A stretch of 29,321 bases of DNA. Source: Pseudaquidulcibacter sp964443435 (GTDB taxonomy: Bacteria > Pseudomonadota > Alphaproteobacteria > Caulobacterales > Aquidulcibacteraceae). Positions 1 through 7,464 of this stretch are shown piece after piece; within the stretch, counting starts at the first letter, position 1; each line of letters starts with the position of its first letter. The DNA lies in assembly GCA_964443435.1 (NCBI GenBank), contig CAYUCW010000026.1, positions 1 through 29,321 on the forward strand, in the 5' to 3' direction. The notes under the pieces were generated by a model, which saw only the letters and a list, made by a program, of their open reading frames with translations, was not told the origin of the DNA and ran no database searches. The translations under genes and the position numbers were made by a program.

Positions 1-486
1 GATTGGTATGAAAAACCCTTAGATTCAAAGCCGCAGAATAATGCGCTTTTGATATTATGGGAGAATTATAAGGCGGCAATCAAAGCAGGGCTTATTCTTT
101 CTCTAAAGGCATCGCTTTTCCATATTATTAGTAATTATTTATTCCATAAAACGGCCTTAAGGCTTGATTTTTGGGGTGAGGTTCAAAGCATTCTTTTGGT
201 CTTAACGGCATTTATATTTTATTATGTAACAATTGGTGCGGCTTTAATTTCCTTAATTAATTTCTTATGTAAGAAAATTACAATAATCTTATTTAAAAAT
301 CGTGATATTATAGAAAATATCATGGCGGGGATTCTAAATCTTATTGTCACTATATTATTTTTCCAATTCCTAAAACTAATGGGAATTATTGGGAATTCAT
401 TTTTAGGAATAAGCATAATTATGTCATTTATGTTTGGCATATTTGGCAATATTTTATTTAATAAATTTTATAAGGAAAAATCATGA
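1..486 (+). CDS. Multi-pass membrane protein of unknown function, 5' end outside the window
   Basis: The reading frame is open from the first base of the window, so the gene begins upstream; a TTG at 49 could be read as a start, but nothing favours it. The visible 161 residues begin with a polar stretch (about 1-25) followed by roughly four hydrophobic segments, at about residues 29-48, 62-90, 107-130 and 134-153, and end in a short basic tail. No catalytic or family motif is recognised, and no function is proposed. Its stop overlaps the start of the downstream OsmC-family gene (ATGA at 483-486), so it is probably the first visible member of an operon leading into the beta-oxidation genes. 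An integral inner-membrane protein is well supported by composition only. Confidence 0.7.
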   Translation, partial: DWYEKPLDSKPQNNALLILWENYKAAIKAGLILSLKASLFHIISNYLFHKTALRLDFWGEVQSILLVLTAFIFYYVTIGAALISLINFLCKKITIILFKNRDIIENIMAGILNLIVTILFFQFLKLMGIIGNSFLGISIIMSFMFGIFGNILFNKFYKEKS

Positions 487-938
487 GCTCTCATAGTGCA
501 AAAATTAATTGGCAAAGAGATGGCGCGGTTTTCTCCGATGCCAAATATTCACGCGCGCATATATTGTCATTTGATGGCGGTATTTCGGTTGCAGGTTCAT
601 CAGCGCCCGAAGTCGTTAAGCCGCCGCTTTCAAAAATTGACGCAATTGATCCCGAAGAAATGTTGGTGGCAAGTGCCGCCTCTTGCCATATGCTTTTTTT
701 CTTAGATTTCGCAAGGCGCGAAGGACTTATAATCGATAGTTATGAAGATAATCCAATTGGACATATGGGCAAGCTTGAAAACGGAAAAATCGGTTTTACA
801 TCTATCGAATTAAACCCAAAAATTGTCATAAATGGCGAAATGCCAAACAAAGAAATAATAAGTGATTTGCATCATAAAGCGCATGAGGCATGTTATATTG
901 CAAACACTTTAAACTGCCCAATAATCATAAACCAATAA
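483..938 (+). CDS. OsmC/Ohr-family protein
   Basis: This 151-residue protein has the size and layout of the OsmC/Ohr family, which reduces organic hydroperoxides with a pair of cysteines; some members have other roles. The first conserved cysteine is C68 in the motif ASAASCHMLFF, at the start of the central helix. The second is C137 in AHEACYIANT, and there is a further C145 near the C terminus. The N-terminal part (about 1-50) should form the beta-sheet that packs in the dimer. The ATG at 483 is preceded by AGGAA and overlaps the previous stop by 4 nt. The gene lies 10 nt before the thiolase gene, so it is probably co-transcribed with beta-oxidation genes, whose flavoenzyme step can generate peroxide. 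The exact substrate cannot be told from sequence. Confidence 0.85.
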   Translation: MSSHSAKINWQRDGAVFSDAKYSRAHILSFDGGISVAGSSAPEVVKPPLSKIDAIDPEEMLVASAASCHMLFFLDFARREGLIIDSYEDNPIGHMGKLENGKIGFTSIELNPKIVINGEMPNKEIISDLHHKAHEACYIANTLNCPIIINQ

Positions 939-948
939 TGGAGGAAAA

Positions 949-2160
949 ATGGCAGACGCATATATATATGATACCGCACGCACGCCGCGCGGTCGGGGTA
1001 AGTCAACAGGAACGCTCCATGAAATAACCTCCCTTAGTCTTTCTGCCCAAGTGCTTGCGGCACTTAGGGATAGGAATAGTCTTGATACAAACCTTGTTGA
1101 TGATGTCATCTGGGGCTGTGTGACACCAATAGGGGAGCAGGGGGCGGATATAGCCCGTACCGCGGTGCTTGCCGCCGATTATAGCGAAACCACGGCGGGG
1201 GTGCAGATTAACCGCTTTTGCGCTTCGGGTTTAGAAGCCGTAAATATCGCGGCGGCAAAAGTAATATCGGGTGAAGCCGATTTTGCAATAGGCGGCGGCG
1301 TAGAGGCCATGAGCCGCGTGCCAATGGGTTATGATGGCGGCGCATGGCCAACCGATCCAAGTATTGCCATGAAAGCGTTTTTTGTGCCGCAAGGCATAAG
1401 CGCAGATGTTATCGCCACAAAATATGGCATAAGCCGCCATGATGCCGATAGTTATGCCGCCACAAGTCAAAAGCGCGCGGCGGAATATCAAAAAAATGGC
1501 TATTTTAAAAAATCAATTATTCCGGTCAAAGATCAAGTTGGCCTAACTATTCTTGATTTTGATGAAACCATACGTGCGGAAACCACGGCGGAATCCTTAT
1601 CAAAGCTTGAGCCTTCGTTTAAAATGATGGGCGAAATGATGCCAGGGTTTGATGCGGTAATTATGCAAAGATACCCTGAAATTGAAAAGGTTAATCATAT
1701 TCACCATGCGGGAAATTCATCGGGCATTGTTGATGGATCGGGCGCGGTATTGGTTGGCTCAAAAGAAGCAGGCGAGCGCGCAGGCTTAAAACCAAGGGCA
1801 CGTATTATTTCGGCGGCATCAATTGGTTCGGAGCCTTCGATAATGCTAACTGGTCCTGAATTTGTGGCGGCAAAAGCCCTTAAAAAGGCAGGAATGAACG
1901 CCAAAGATATCGACCTATATGAACTTAATGAAGCGTTTGCATCTGTGGTATTAAGATTTATGCAAGCGCATGATATTTCGCATGATAAAATCAATGTTTG
2001 CGGTGGCGCGATTGCCATGGGGCACCCACTTGGTGCGACGGGTGCGATGATTTTAGGCATTGTCCTTGATGAGCTTGAGCGCACGAATAAACAAACCGCA
2101 CTTATCACGCTTTGTGTGGGCGGCGGCATGGGCACAGCAACAATTATTGAAAGGGTTTAA
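949..2160 (+). CDS. fadA: Acetyl-CoA acyltransferase (thiolase), beta-oxidation
   Basis: This is a 403-residue thiolase of normal family length. It catalyses CoA-dependent cleavage of 3-ketoacyl-CoA to acetyl-CoA and a shortened acyl-CoA, and the reaction is reversible. The nucleophilic cysteine is C91 in NRFCASGLEAVN. The NEAF motif lies near residue 327, H359 is in GHPLGATGA, and the second catalytic cysteine C389 is in CVGGGMGTA, so all active-site elements are present. A strong Shine-Dalgarno sequence, GGAGGA at 940-945, sits 3 nt before the ATG. The next gene encodes the hydratase/dehydrogenase multifunctional enzyme and starts 1 nt after the stop codon, which supports a fatty-acid-oxidation role rather than a purely biosynthetic acetoacetyl-CoA thiolase. 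The chain-length preference is not visible in the sequence. Confidence 0.93.
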   Translation: MADAYIYDTARTPRGRGKSTGTLHEITSLSLSAQVLAALRDRNSLDTNLVDDVIWGCVTPIGEQGADIARTAVLAADYSETTAGVQINRFCASGLEAVNIAAAKVISGEADFAIGGGVEAMSRVPMGYDGGAWPTDPSIAMKAFFVPQGISADVIATKYGISRHDADSYAATSQKRAAEYQKNGYFKKSIIPVKDQVGLTILDFDETIRAETTAESLSKLEPSFKMMGEMMPGFDAVIMQRYPEIEKVNHIHHAGNSSGIVDGSGAVLVGSKEAGERAGLKPRARIISAASIGSEPSIMLTGPEFVAAKALKKAGMNAKDIDLYELNEAFASVVLRFMQAHDISHDKINVCGGAIAMGHPLGATGAMILGIVLDELERTNKQTALITLCVGGGMGTATIIERV

Positions 2161-2161
2161 G

Positions 2162-4312
2162 ATGTCGAATTTCAAAACTGAAAATCAAGATGGCATTTTA
2201 ATAATCACTTTTGATGTGCCTGAAAAATCAATGAATACACTTACTAAGGTGGCGATTGAGGAATTATTTGCGCTCTCCGAAGTTTTAAAAAATGATGCGT
2301 CAATATTGGGCGCTGTTATAAAATCTGGCAAAGCTTCAGGTTTTTGCGCTGGTGCCGATTTAAACGAAATGGCGGGCAATCTTGCCAATCCAAATCTTGA
2401 AGAAGCATTCAAAGCCGCATTTAGTCTAAATCAAGTTTTCAGGGCGCTTGAAACCTGTGGCAAGCCAATTGCGGTGGCAATAGAGGGAGTATGCATGGGC
2501 GGCGGATTAGAATTATCGCTTGCTTGTCATTATAGGGTTGCGGCAAATGATGATAAAATCCAAATTGCACTTCCAGAGGCCAAAGTAGGCCTTATCCCTG
2601 GCGCAGGCGGCACCCAAAGACTTACAAGAATGATTGGTGTGCAAAATGCCGCGCCGTATTTGCTTGAAGGCAAATCTATGAAGCCGCAAGACGCTTTAAA
2701 GCTTGGGGTTATTAATGAAATTTCCGAAAAAGGTAAAACTTTGGATGCGGCAATTGCATGGCTTAAAACAAATCCATCAAGTGTTAAGCCTTGGGATGAA
2801 AAAGGCTATCGCGTTAAAGATGGCCCATATACACCGGCGGGCGCGATGAATTTCATTGGCGGTAATGCCATGATAGCCAAAAATACTAATGGTAATTATC
2901 CCGCGCAAAAAGCAATTATGGCGGCGGTTTATGAAGGCTTGCAAGTTCCATTTGATGCGGCAATTCGCATTGAATCAAGGTATTTTTTAAAGAATTTCCT
3001 TCTTCCAAGTACGCGCTCTATGGTGCGCACGCTTTTCATTAGTTCGCAAGAATTATCAAAAGGCAGTAACCGCCCCAAAGATTTCCCTAAAACTACATTT
3101 AATAAAATCGCGGTTTTGGGTGCGGGCATGATGGGTGCAGGGATTGCCTATGCACAGGCATCGGTTGGCATTGAAACCATACTTATTGATCAAACCATTG
3201 AAGCTGCGGAAAAAGGTAAAGCGCACTGCGCGGAATTACTTAAAAAGCAAGTTTCACGGCGTAAACTTACGGAAGAGCAAGCGGCGGATATTCTTGCGCT
3301 TATTACGCCAAGCACCGATTATGAAACCATAAAAGGCGCGGATTTAGTTATCGAAGCCGTTTTTGAAAATCGAGATATTAAGGCCGAAGTAACTAAAAAA
3401 GCCGAAGCGCAATTGTCGGACAAGGCAATATTCGGTTCAAATACTTCGACTTTGCCAATTACAGGCCTTGCCGAAGCCAGCATAAGGCCGCAAAATTTCA
3501 TCGGCATTCATTTCTTTTCGCCGGTTGAAAAAATGCCGCTTGTAGAAATTATTTTGGGCGAAAAAACAGGTCAAGAAACTATCGCCAAAGCGATTGATTA
3601 TGTGCTTAAAATCAAGAAAACGCCGATTGTGGTGAATGATGCACGCGGCTTTTATACTTCAAGATGTTTTTCAACCTATGTACAAGAAGGTATTGAAATG
3701 CTAGCGGAAGGATATGCACCGGTATTACTTGAAAATATCGGAAGGCTTACCGGTATGCCTGTGGCACCGCTTGCTATGGCGGATGAAGTTGCGATAGATC
3801 TTGCTTATAAAATCCAAACTCAAACTAAAAAGGATTTGGGTGATAAATGGGTGCAAACTGCGGCCGCCGATATTATTGAAACCATGGTGGTAAAGCTTGA
3901 AAGATTTGGCCGTAAAAACCAAAAAGGCTTTTATGATTATAATCCTGATGGCACTAAGAATATTTGGTCAGGCCTTTCGGATATTGTTAAACCAAGCATA
4001 TTTGAACTAAGCCCAAGCGAATTAGAATGGCAAAAAAAGCGTCTTCTTTATCGCCAAGCAATCGAAGCCGCGCGCTGTTTTGAAGAAGGCGTTATCACAA
4101 GTCCAAGTGAGGCCGATGTTGGTTCAATATTTGGTTGGGGTTTTGCACCATATACCGGCGGTATAATCTCGCTTATTGATAATATTGGTACAAAGAAATT
4201 TACAGAAGAGCTTGAAGTTTTAAGCGATAAATATGGCGACAGGTTTAAACCAAATCAATTATTACTTGATATGGCAAAAACTAATGAGAGTTTTTATAAG
4301 AAATTTAAGTAA
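2162..4312 (+). CDS. fadB: Multifunctional enoyl-CoA hydratase / 3-hydroxyacyl-CoA dehydrogenase
   Basis: This 716-residue fusion enzyme carries out the hydration and NAD-dependent oxidation steps of beta-oxidation. The N-terminal crotonase domain (about 1-200) has the oxyanion-loop motif GFCAGADLNEM and both acid/base glutamates, E117 in GGGLELS and E139 in LPEAKVG. A linker leads to the Rossmann domain, with GAGMMG at 320-325. The dehydrogenase dyad is H450 and E462 in the HFFSPVEKMPLVE region, and the C-terminal 3HCDH repeats run to the end (FGWGFAPYTGG). The ATG at 2162, 1 nt after the thiolase stop, matches the family N terminus; a longer frame back to 2060 would lie inside thiolase and is rejected. 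FadJ is an equally valid name. The stop codon abuts the stop codon of a convergent gene. Confidence 0.95.
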   Translation: MSNFKTENQDGILIITFDVPEKSMNTLTKVAIEELFALSEVLKNDASILGAVIKSGKASGFCAGADLNEMAGNLANPNLEEAFKAAFSLNQVFRALETCGKPIAVAIEGVCMGGGLELSLACHYRVAANDDKIQIALPEAKVGLIPGAGGTQRLTRMIGVQNAAPYLLEGKSMKPQDALKLGVINEISEKGKTLDAAIAWLKTNPSSVKPWDEKGYRVKDGPYTPAGAMNFIGGNAMIAKNTNGNYPAQKAIMAAVYEGLQVPFDAAIRIESRYFLKNFLLPSTRSMVRTLFISSQELSKGSNRPKDFPKTTFNKIAVLGAGMMGAGIAYAQASVGIETILIDQTIEAAEKGKAHCAELLKKQVSRRKLTEEQAADILALITPSTDYETIKGADLVIEAVFENRDIKAEVTKKAEAQLSDKAIFGSNTSTLPITGLAEASIRPQNFIGIHFFSPVEKMPLVEIILGEKTGQETIAKAIDYVLKIKKTPIVVNDARGFYTSRCFSTYVQEGIEMLAEGYAPVLLENIGRLTGMPVAPLAMADEVAIDLAYKIQTQTKKDLGDKWVQTAAADIIETMVVKLERFGRKNQKGFYDYNPDGTKNIWSGLSDIVKPSIFELSPSELEWQKKRLLYRQAIEAARCFEEGVITSPSEADVGSIFGWGFAPYTGGIISLIDNIGTKKFTEELEVLSDKYGDRFKPNQLLLDMAKTNESFYKKFK

Positions 4313-4849
4313 TTATTTTTTTAATTCTTTTGCCCATTCTTCAAGGCTTTTGCCGCTGTCTTTAATTGCCATGCATAGGATTTCACCCGAAATCCTTGCA
4401 TCTTCTAAGGCGTCATGATGCTTGAATTCAAGCTCAAAATGCTTGGATAGGCTATTAAGGCCATAGCCTCTTTGGCGAAATTGCGCCCATGTACGTCTTA
4501 TAATTGTTGTGGCATCAAGCCATCTATATGATGGCTCTGGCAATAGATTATATTTAATACTATTATGAATTGCGCCTCTATCAAAATAAGAATGCGAAGT
4601 AACAATTCCTTGCGATAACCATTCGTGAATAATGTCATAAACATTATCAAATTTGGGCATTCCTTTGACGTGTTCAGGTCTTATGCCATGAATTTTCATA
4701 TTCATATCAAGGAAGTGGCAGTCGGGATCTATAATCTGGGAATAAGTATCAATTAGCCTACCATGTTCAAACCGCGCCATACCAATTTGGCAAATTGAAT
4801 ACGGATTTGAATTCGCGGTTTCAACATCAATAGAAACAAAGCAAGGCAA
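4313..4849 (-). CDS. DEDDh-type 3'-5' exonuclease (DnaQ/epsilon-like)
   Basis: This 178-residue single-domain exonuclease belongs to the DnaQ/RNase T superfamily. All metal-binding residues are visible: D8 and E10 (motif SIDVET), D90 (motif SHSYFDRGAI), and H145 with D150 (motif HHDALEDA). It should therefore be an active two-metal 3'-to-5' exonuclease on DNA or RNA, but no polymerase-binding or BRCT region is present. It may be a stand-alone proofreading-like or repair enzyme. The only plausible start is TTG at 4849, because the frame upstream holds no ATG or GTG before a stop at 4880-4882. No clear Shine-Dalgarno sequence precedes it. It begins 4 nt after the metZ stop, so it is probably translated by coupling from the metZ message. 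The substrate is unknown. Confidence 0.85.
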   Translation of the reverse strand: MPCFVSIDVETANSNPYSICQIGMARFEHGRLIDTYSQIIDPDCHFLDMNMKIHGIRPEHVKGMPKFDNVYDIIHEWLSQGIVTSHSYFDRGAIHNSIKYNLLPEPSYRWLDATTIIRRTWAQFRQRGYGLNSLSKHFELEFKHHDALEDARISGEILCMAIKDSGKSLEEWAKELKK

Positions 4850-4853
4850 ATTA

Positions 4854-6029
4854 TTATAATGCTTCTGATATATCTTTGATTAAATCATCAATATTTTCAA
4901 TGCCAACCGAAATTCTTACTAATCCTTCGGTTACGCCTAATTCTAGTTGCACTTCTGGAGTGAATAAGCGGTGCGTAGTAGTCGCAGGATGCGTAGCAAG
5001 TGATTTCGCATCACCAAGATTATTAGAAATATCAACAAGCTTTAAACTATTAAGGAATTTAAATGCCGCGTCTTTGCCGCCCTTTAATTCAAATGAAATA
5101 AGATTAGAGCCGCGTGTCATTTGCTTCTTGGCTAAATCATATTGTGGGTGTGATTTTAAATGCGGATAAATAGCATAATTTACCTCTGGATGGCCTTCAA
5201 GGAATGCCGCCAATTTTTCGGCATTATCGCACATTCTATCAACTCTTAATGATAAGGTCTCAAGACCTTTTAAAACTACCCAAGCCGCAAATGGTGATAA
5301 TGCTGGGCCAGTGTGGCGAAGAATTGGTTGTAATTCATTTACCACCCATTCTTCAGGACCAAGTATTGCGCCCGCAAGCACTCTGCCCTGTCCATCGGCA
5401 TGTTTAGTGAGTGAATAAACAACAATATCCGCACCTAATTCCAGTGGCTTTTGCAATAAAGGCGTAGCGAAAACATTATCAATAATTACTTTAATGTCGT
5501 GCTTATGGGCAATTTCACTTACGGCCTTAATATCAATAATTTCAAGCGTAGGATTAGATGGGGTTTCAAAAAAGAAAACCTTAGTATTAGGCCTTATTGC
5601 CGCTTCCCATGCCTTCACATCGGTTCCATCAATAAGTGTAAAATCAACACCATAACGAGATAAGAAAGTTTCAATAATCCAGCGGCAAGACGAAAATAAA
5701 GCGCGCGCCGCAACAATATGATCCCCTGCTTTAACGCAAGCCATAATCGCGGCATTAACCGCCGCCATGCCCGATGCCGCAAGACGGCAAGCTTCCGCGC
5801 CCTCAAGTGCCTTAAGCTTTTCTTCAAGCATAGTATTCGTAGGGTTTGCATAACGCCCATATAAATAGCCAGGGCTTTCGCCTTTAAAACGTGCTTCTGC
5901 TTCTTCTGCGCTATCATAAACAAAGCCAGAAGTAAGATAAATGGCTTCTGAAGTCTCTTTGAAATTAGAGCGCAAAGTGCCGCCACGAACCAATATGGTT
6001 TCTAGATTATATTTTTCAGTATCAGACAT
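4854..6029 (-). CDS. metZ: O-succinylhomoserine sulfhydrylase
   Basis: This 391-residue PLP enzyme of the Cys/Met-metabolism family incorporates sulfide directly into O-succinylhomoserine (or the O-acetyl form) to give homocysteine for methionine synthesis. The PLP-binding lysine is K209 in YSLTKHADGQGRVLAG; the TKH-DGQGR sequence is characteristic of MetZ more than of MetB or MetC. The YGRYANPT motif near residues 57-64 contacts the cofactor phosphate of the neighbouring subunit, and SGMAA at 86-90 and D184 (IIDNVFATP) are the other PLP contacts. Length is normal. It is divergent from the dCTP deaminase gene across 91 nt and is followed after 4 nt by an exonuclease gene. No SAM-type riboswitch consensus is visible in the short leader. 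Succinyl versus acetyl substrate preference is inferred from family resemblance only. Confidence 0.93.
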   Translation of the reverse strand: MSDTEKYNLETILVRGGTLRSNFKETSEAIYLTSGFVYDSAEEAEARFKGESPGYLYGRYANPTNTMLEEKLKALEGAEACRLAASGMAAVNAAIMACVKAGDHIVAARALFSSCRWIIETFLSRYGVDFTLIDGTDVKAWEAAIRPNTKVFFFETPSNPTLEIIDIKAVSEIAHKHDIKVIIDNVFATPLLQKPLELGADIVVYSLTKHADGQGRVLAGAILGPEEWVVNELQPILRHTGPALSPFAAWVVLKGLETLSLRVDRMCDNAEKLAAFLEGHPEVNYAIYPHLKSHPQYDLAKKQMTRGSNLISFELKGGKDAAFKFLNSLKLVDISNNLGDAKSLATHPATTTHRLFTPEVQLELGVTEGLVRISVGIENIDDLIKDISEAL

Positions 6030-6058
6030 AATTATTTCTTTTAAAAATTGAATGATTG

Positions 6059-6087
6059 TGAATATGCCAATTGCCAGATTTTCTCAA
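6059..6087 (-). promoter_or_regulatory. Possible promoter for metZ
   Basis: On the minus strand TTGAGA (6082-6087) and TATTCA (6059-6064) are separated by 17 nt. This would give a leader of about 25 nt before metZ. It interleaves with the opposing candidate promoter, so the two genes could compete for polymerase. The -10 match is weak. Confidence 0.3.
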
Positions 6088-6098
6088 GTCATTATAGT
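6071..6098 (+). promoter_or_regulatory. Possible promoter for the dCTP deaminase gene
   Basis: TTGCCA (6071-6076) and TATAGT (6093-6098) are separated by 16 nt, in the 91-nt divergent gap before the start at 6121. The predicted leader is about 15-17 nt and has no good Shine-Dalgarno sequence. Confidence 0.4.
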
Positions 6099-6120
6099 GA
6101 ATATAAAATGGATTCTATAA

Positions 6121-7152
6121 ATGTTGAAAACTAAATCTGGGGTATTGCCCGATAATCAATTAAAGCTTTTGGCGCAAAATGGCATTATAACAGCGAGTGA
6201 TAAAATTGAAGATCATCAGTTTCAACCTGCAAGTCTTGATTTAAGGCTTGGTGATTTTGTTTATAGAATGCGCGCAAGCTTTCTTCCTGGGCTTTCAAAC
6301 ACAGTAGAAGAGCGATTAAATTCTGATTTAGTGCTTCATAAGTTTGATATTACTAATGGTGCGGTGCTTGAAACTGGCTGCGTGTATCTTTGCCCACTTC
6401 AAGAAGTTTTAAATTTACCCGATAATATTGATGGCATTGCTAATCCTAAATCTTCAACTGGAAGAATTGACGTATTTGTGCGCATTATTTCCGATTATGC
6501 AACCGCTTTTGATAGGGTTGTTAAAGGTTATAAAGGCAAATTATGGATTGAAATCTGTCCACGGACTTATTCTATCTTGGTTCATAAAGGTGAAAAACTT
6601 GCGCAATTGCGCCTTAAACAAAATAGCCCACAAACCATAAAGAAAATGGACTTAGCATTGGATTTAGATTCGGATTCAATCGGCAAAATTGTTGGATTTA
6701 GAGCAAGAAGGCATGCGCCTCTCTTAGATTTAAAAAATATTGGGCTTCATAATCCGAAACAATTTTTTGAGCCAATTTATGCCAAGGATAAAAGATTGGT
6801 TTTGGATCCTGGGGAATTTTATATTCTTGCATCACAAACAGGTCTTAATATTGAAAAAGACTTGGCGGCGGAAATGGTGGCAACCGCTGAAGATTTAGGT
6901 GAATTTAGGGCCCATTATGCTGGGTTTTTTGACCCTGGCTTTGGTCCAAATGAAACAGGAACAGGTGCAAGAGGTGTACTTGAAGTTCGCGGCCGTGACG
7001 TTCCATTTGTACTTGAACATGGGCAGCCGGTTGCAAGGCTTATTTATGAAGAATTAGTATGTGCACCTGATAAATATTATGGTCAAAGCGGCTCGCATTA
7101 TCAAGGGCAGGGGCTTAAATTATCAAAATTATTCAAAGCTTGGAATGATTAA
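6121..7152 (+). CDS. dcd: 2'-deoxycytidine 5'-triphosphate deaminase, two-domain alphaproteobacterial form
   Basis: This enzyme converts dCTP to dUTP, feeding dUMP and thymidylate synthesis. At 343 residues it is nearly twice the usual dCTP deaminase (about 190), because two dUTPase-fold domains sit in tandem. The N-terminal domain has QPASLDLRLG (35-44), NPKSSTGR (109-116) and a glutamate in WIEICPR (E144). The C-terminal domain has DPGFG (271-275), a glutamate in VLEVRGRD (E287/E288 region) and a tail motif HYQGQGLKLS (326-335) that resembles the nucleotide-closing tail of the family. The long form is known from alphaproteobacteria. It is transcribed alone, away from metZ, and its last 4 nt overlap the end of the convergent dehydratase gene. 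Which domain carries catalysis is not certain from sequence. Confidence 0.88.
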   Translation: MLKTKSGVLPDNQLKLLAQNGIITASDKIEDHQFQPASLDLRLGDFVYRMRASFLPGLSNTVEERLNSDLVLHKFDITNGAVLETGCVYLCPLQEVLNLPDNIDGIANPKSSTGRIDVFVRIISDYATAFDRVVKGYKGKLWIEICPRTYSILVHKGEKLAQLRLKQNSPQTIKKMDLALDLDSDSIGKIVGFRARRHAPLLDLKNIGLHNPKQFFEPIYAKDKRLVLDPGEFYILASQTGLNIEKDLAAEMVATAEDLGEFRAHYAGFFDPGFGPNETGTGARGVLEVRGRDVPFVLEHGQPVARLIYEELVCAPDKYYGQSGSHYQGQGLKLSKLFKAWND

Positions 7153-7463
7153 TTAAATTTATTAGTTTCCATATATTTATTCATATAAGCATCAATATGT
7201 TCGGCAAGTTCAATATCAAGGTGTGAAATCCCATTAATATCCTTGGTCATAAGGCAAACTGTAACGCTATTATATGAATTAAACCAATCGGGATGATGCC
7301 CCATTACTTCGGCTTTGATAGCAATACTTGTCATAAAGGCAAAAGCTTCGGAAAAATCCTTGAATATAAGTTCACGGTAAATAGATTCTTTGCCAGGGAA
7401 TTCTTGCCAATGTTTAAGTAAAATAAGCGCCTGTGCCAAAGGTATTTTGTCTATTTCATTCAT
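7149..7463 (-). CDS. phhB: Pterin-4a-carbinolamine dehydratase
   Basis: This 104-residue protein matches the PCD/DCoH family, which dehydrates 4a-hydroxytetrahydrobiopterin to recycle the cofactor of aromatic amino acid hydroxylases; some members have a role in molybdopterin metabolism. The signature E-x3-HHP is present (E52, H56, H57, P58), followed by W60, Y64 and the C-terminal NGIS-x2-D-x3-LA-x2-ID pattern. The third active-site histidine, expected in a THD/THE context, is lysine here: MTKD, K74. This might lower or alter activity. The start lies 1 nt after the chvG stop (TAATATG), so it is the last gene of the chvI-chvG operon. No aromatic hydroxylase gene is in the window. The stop codons of this gene and the dCTP deaminase gene overlap tail to tail. 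Confidence 0.87.
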   Translation of the reverse strand: MNEIDKIPLAQALILLKHWQEFPGKESIYRELIFKDFSEAFAFMTSIAIKAEVMGHHPDWFNSYNSVTVCLMTKDINGISHLDIELAEHIDAYMNKYMETNKFN

Positions 7464-7464
7464 A

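Noticed and set aside
2060..2161. 34-residue N-terminal extension of FadB starting inside the thiolase gene
   Set aside because: The extension overlaps conserved thiolase coding sequence in another frame. The ATG at 2162 matches the family N terminus and follows the thiolase stop by 1 nt.
6030..6058. SAM-II-type riboswitch before metZ, as found before several alphaproteobacterial methionine genes
   Set aside because: The leader is too short and I see neither its conserved core nor its pseudoknot partners.
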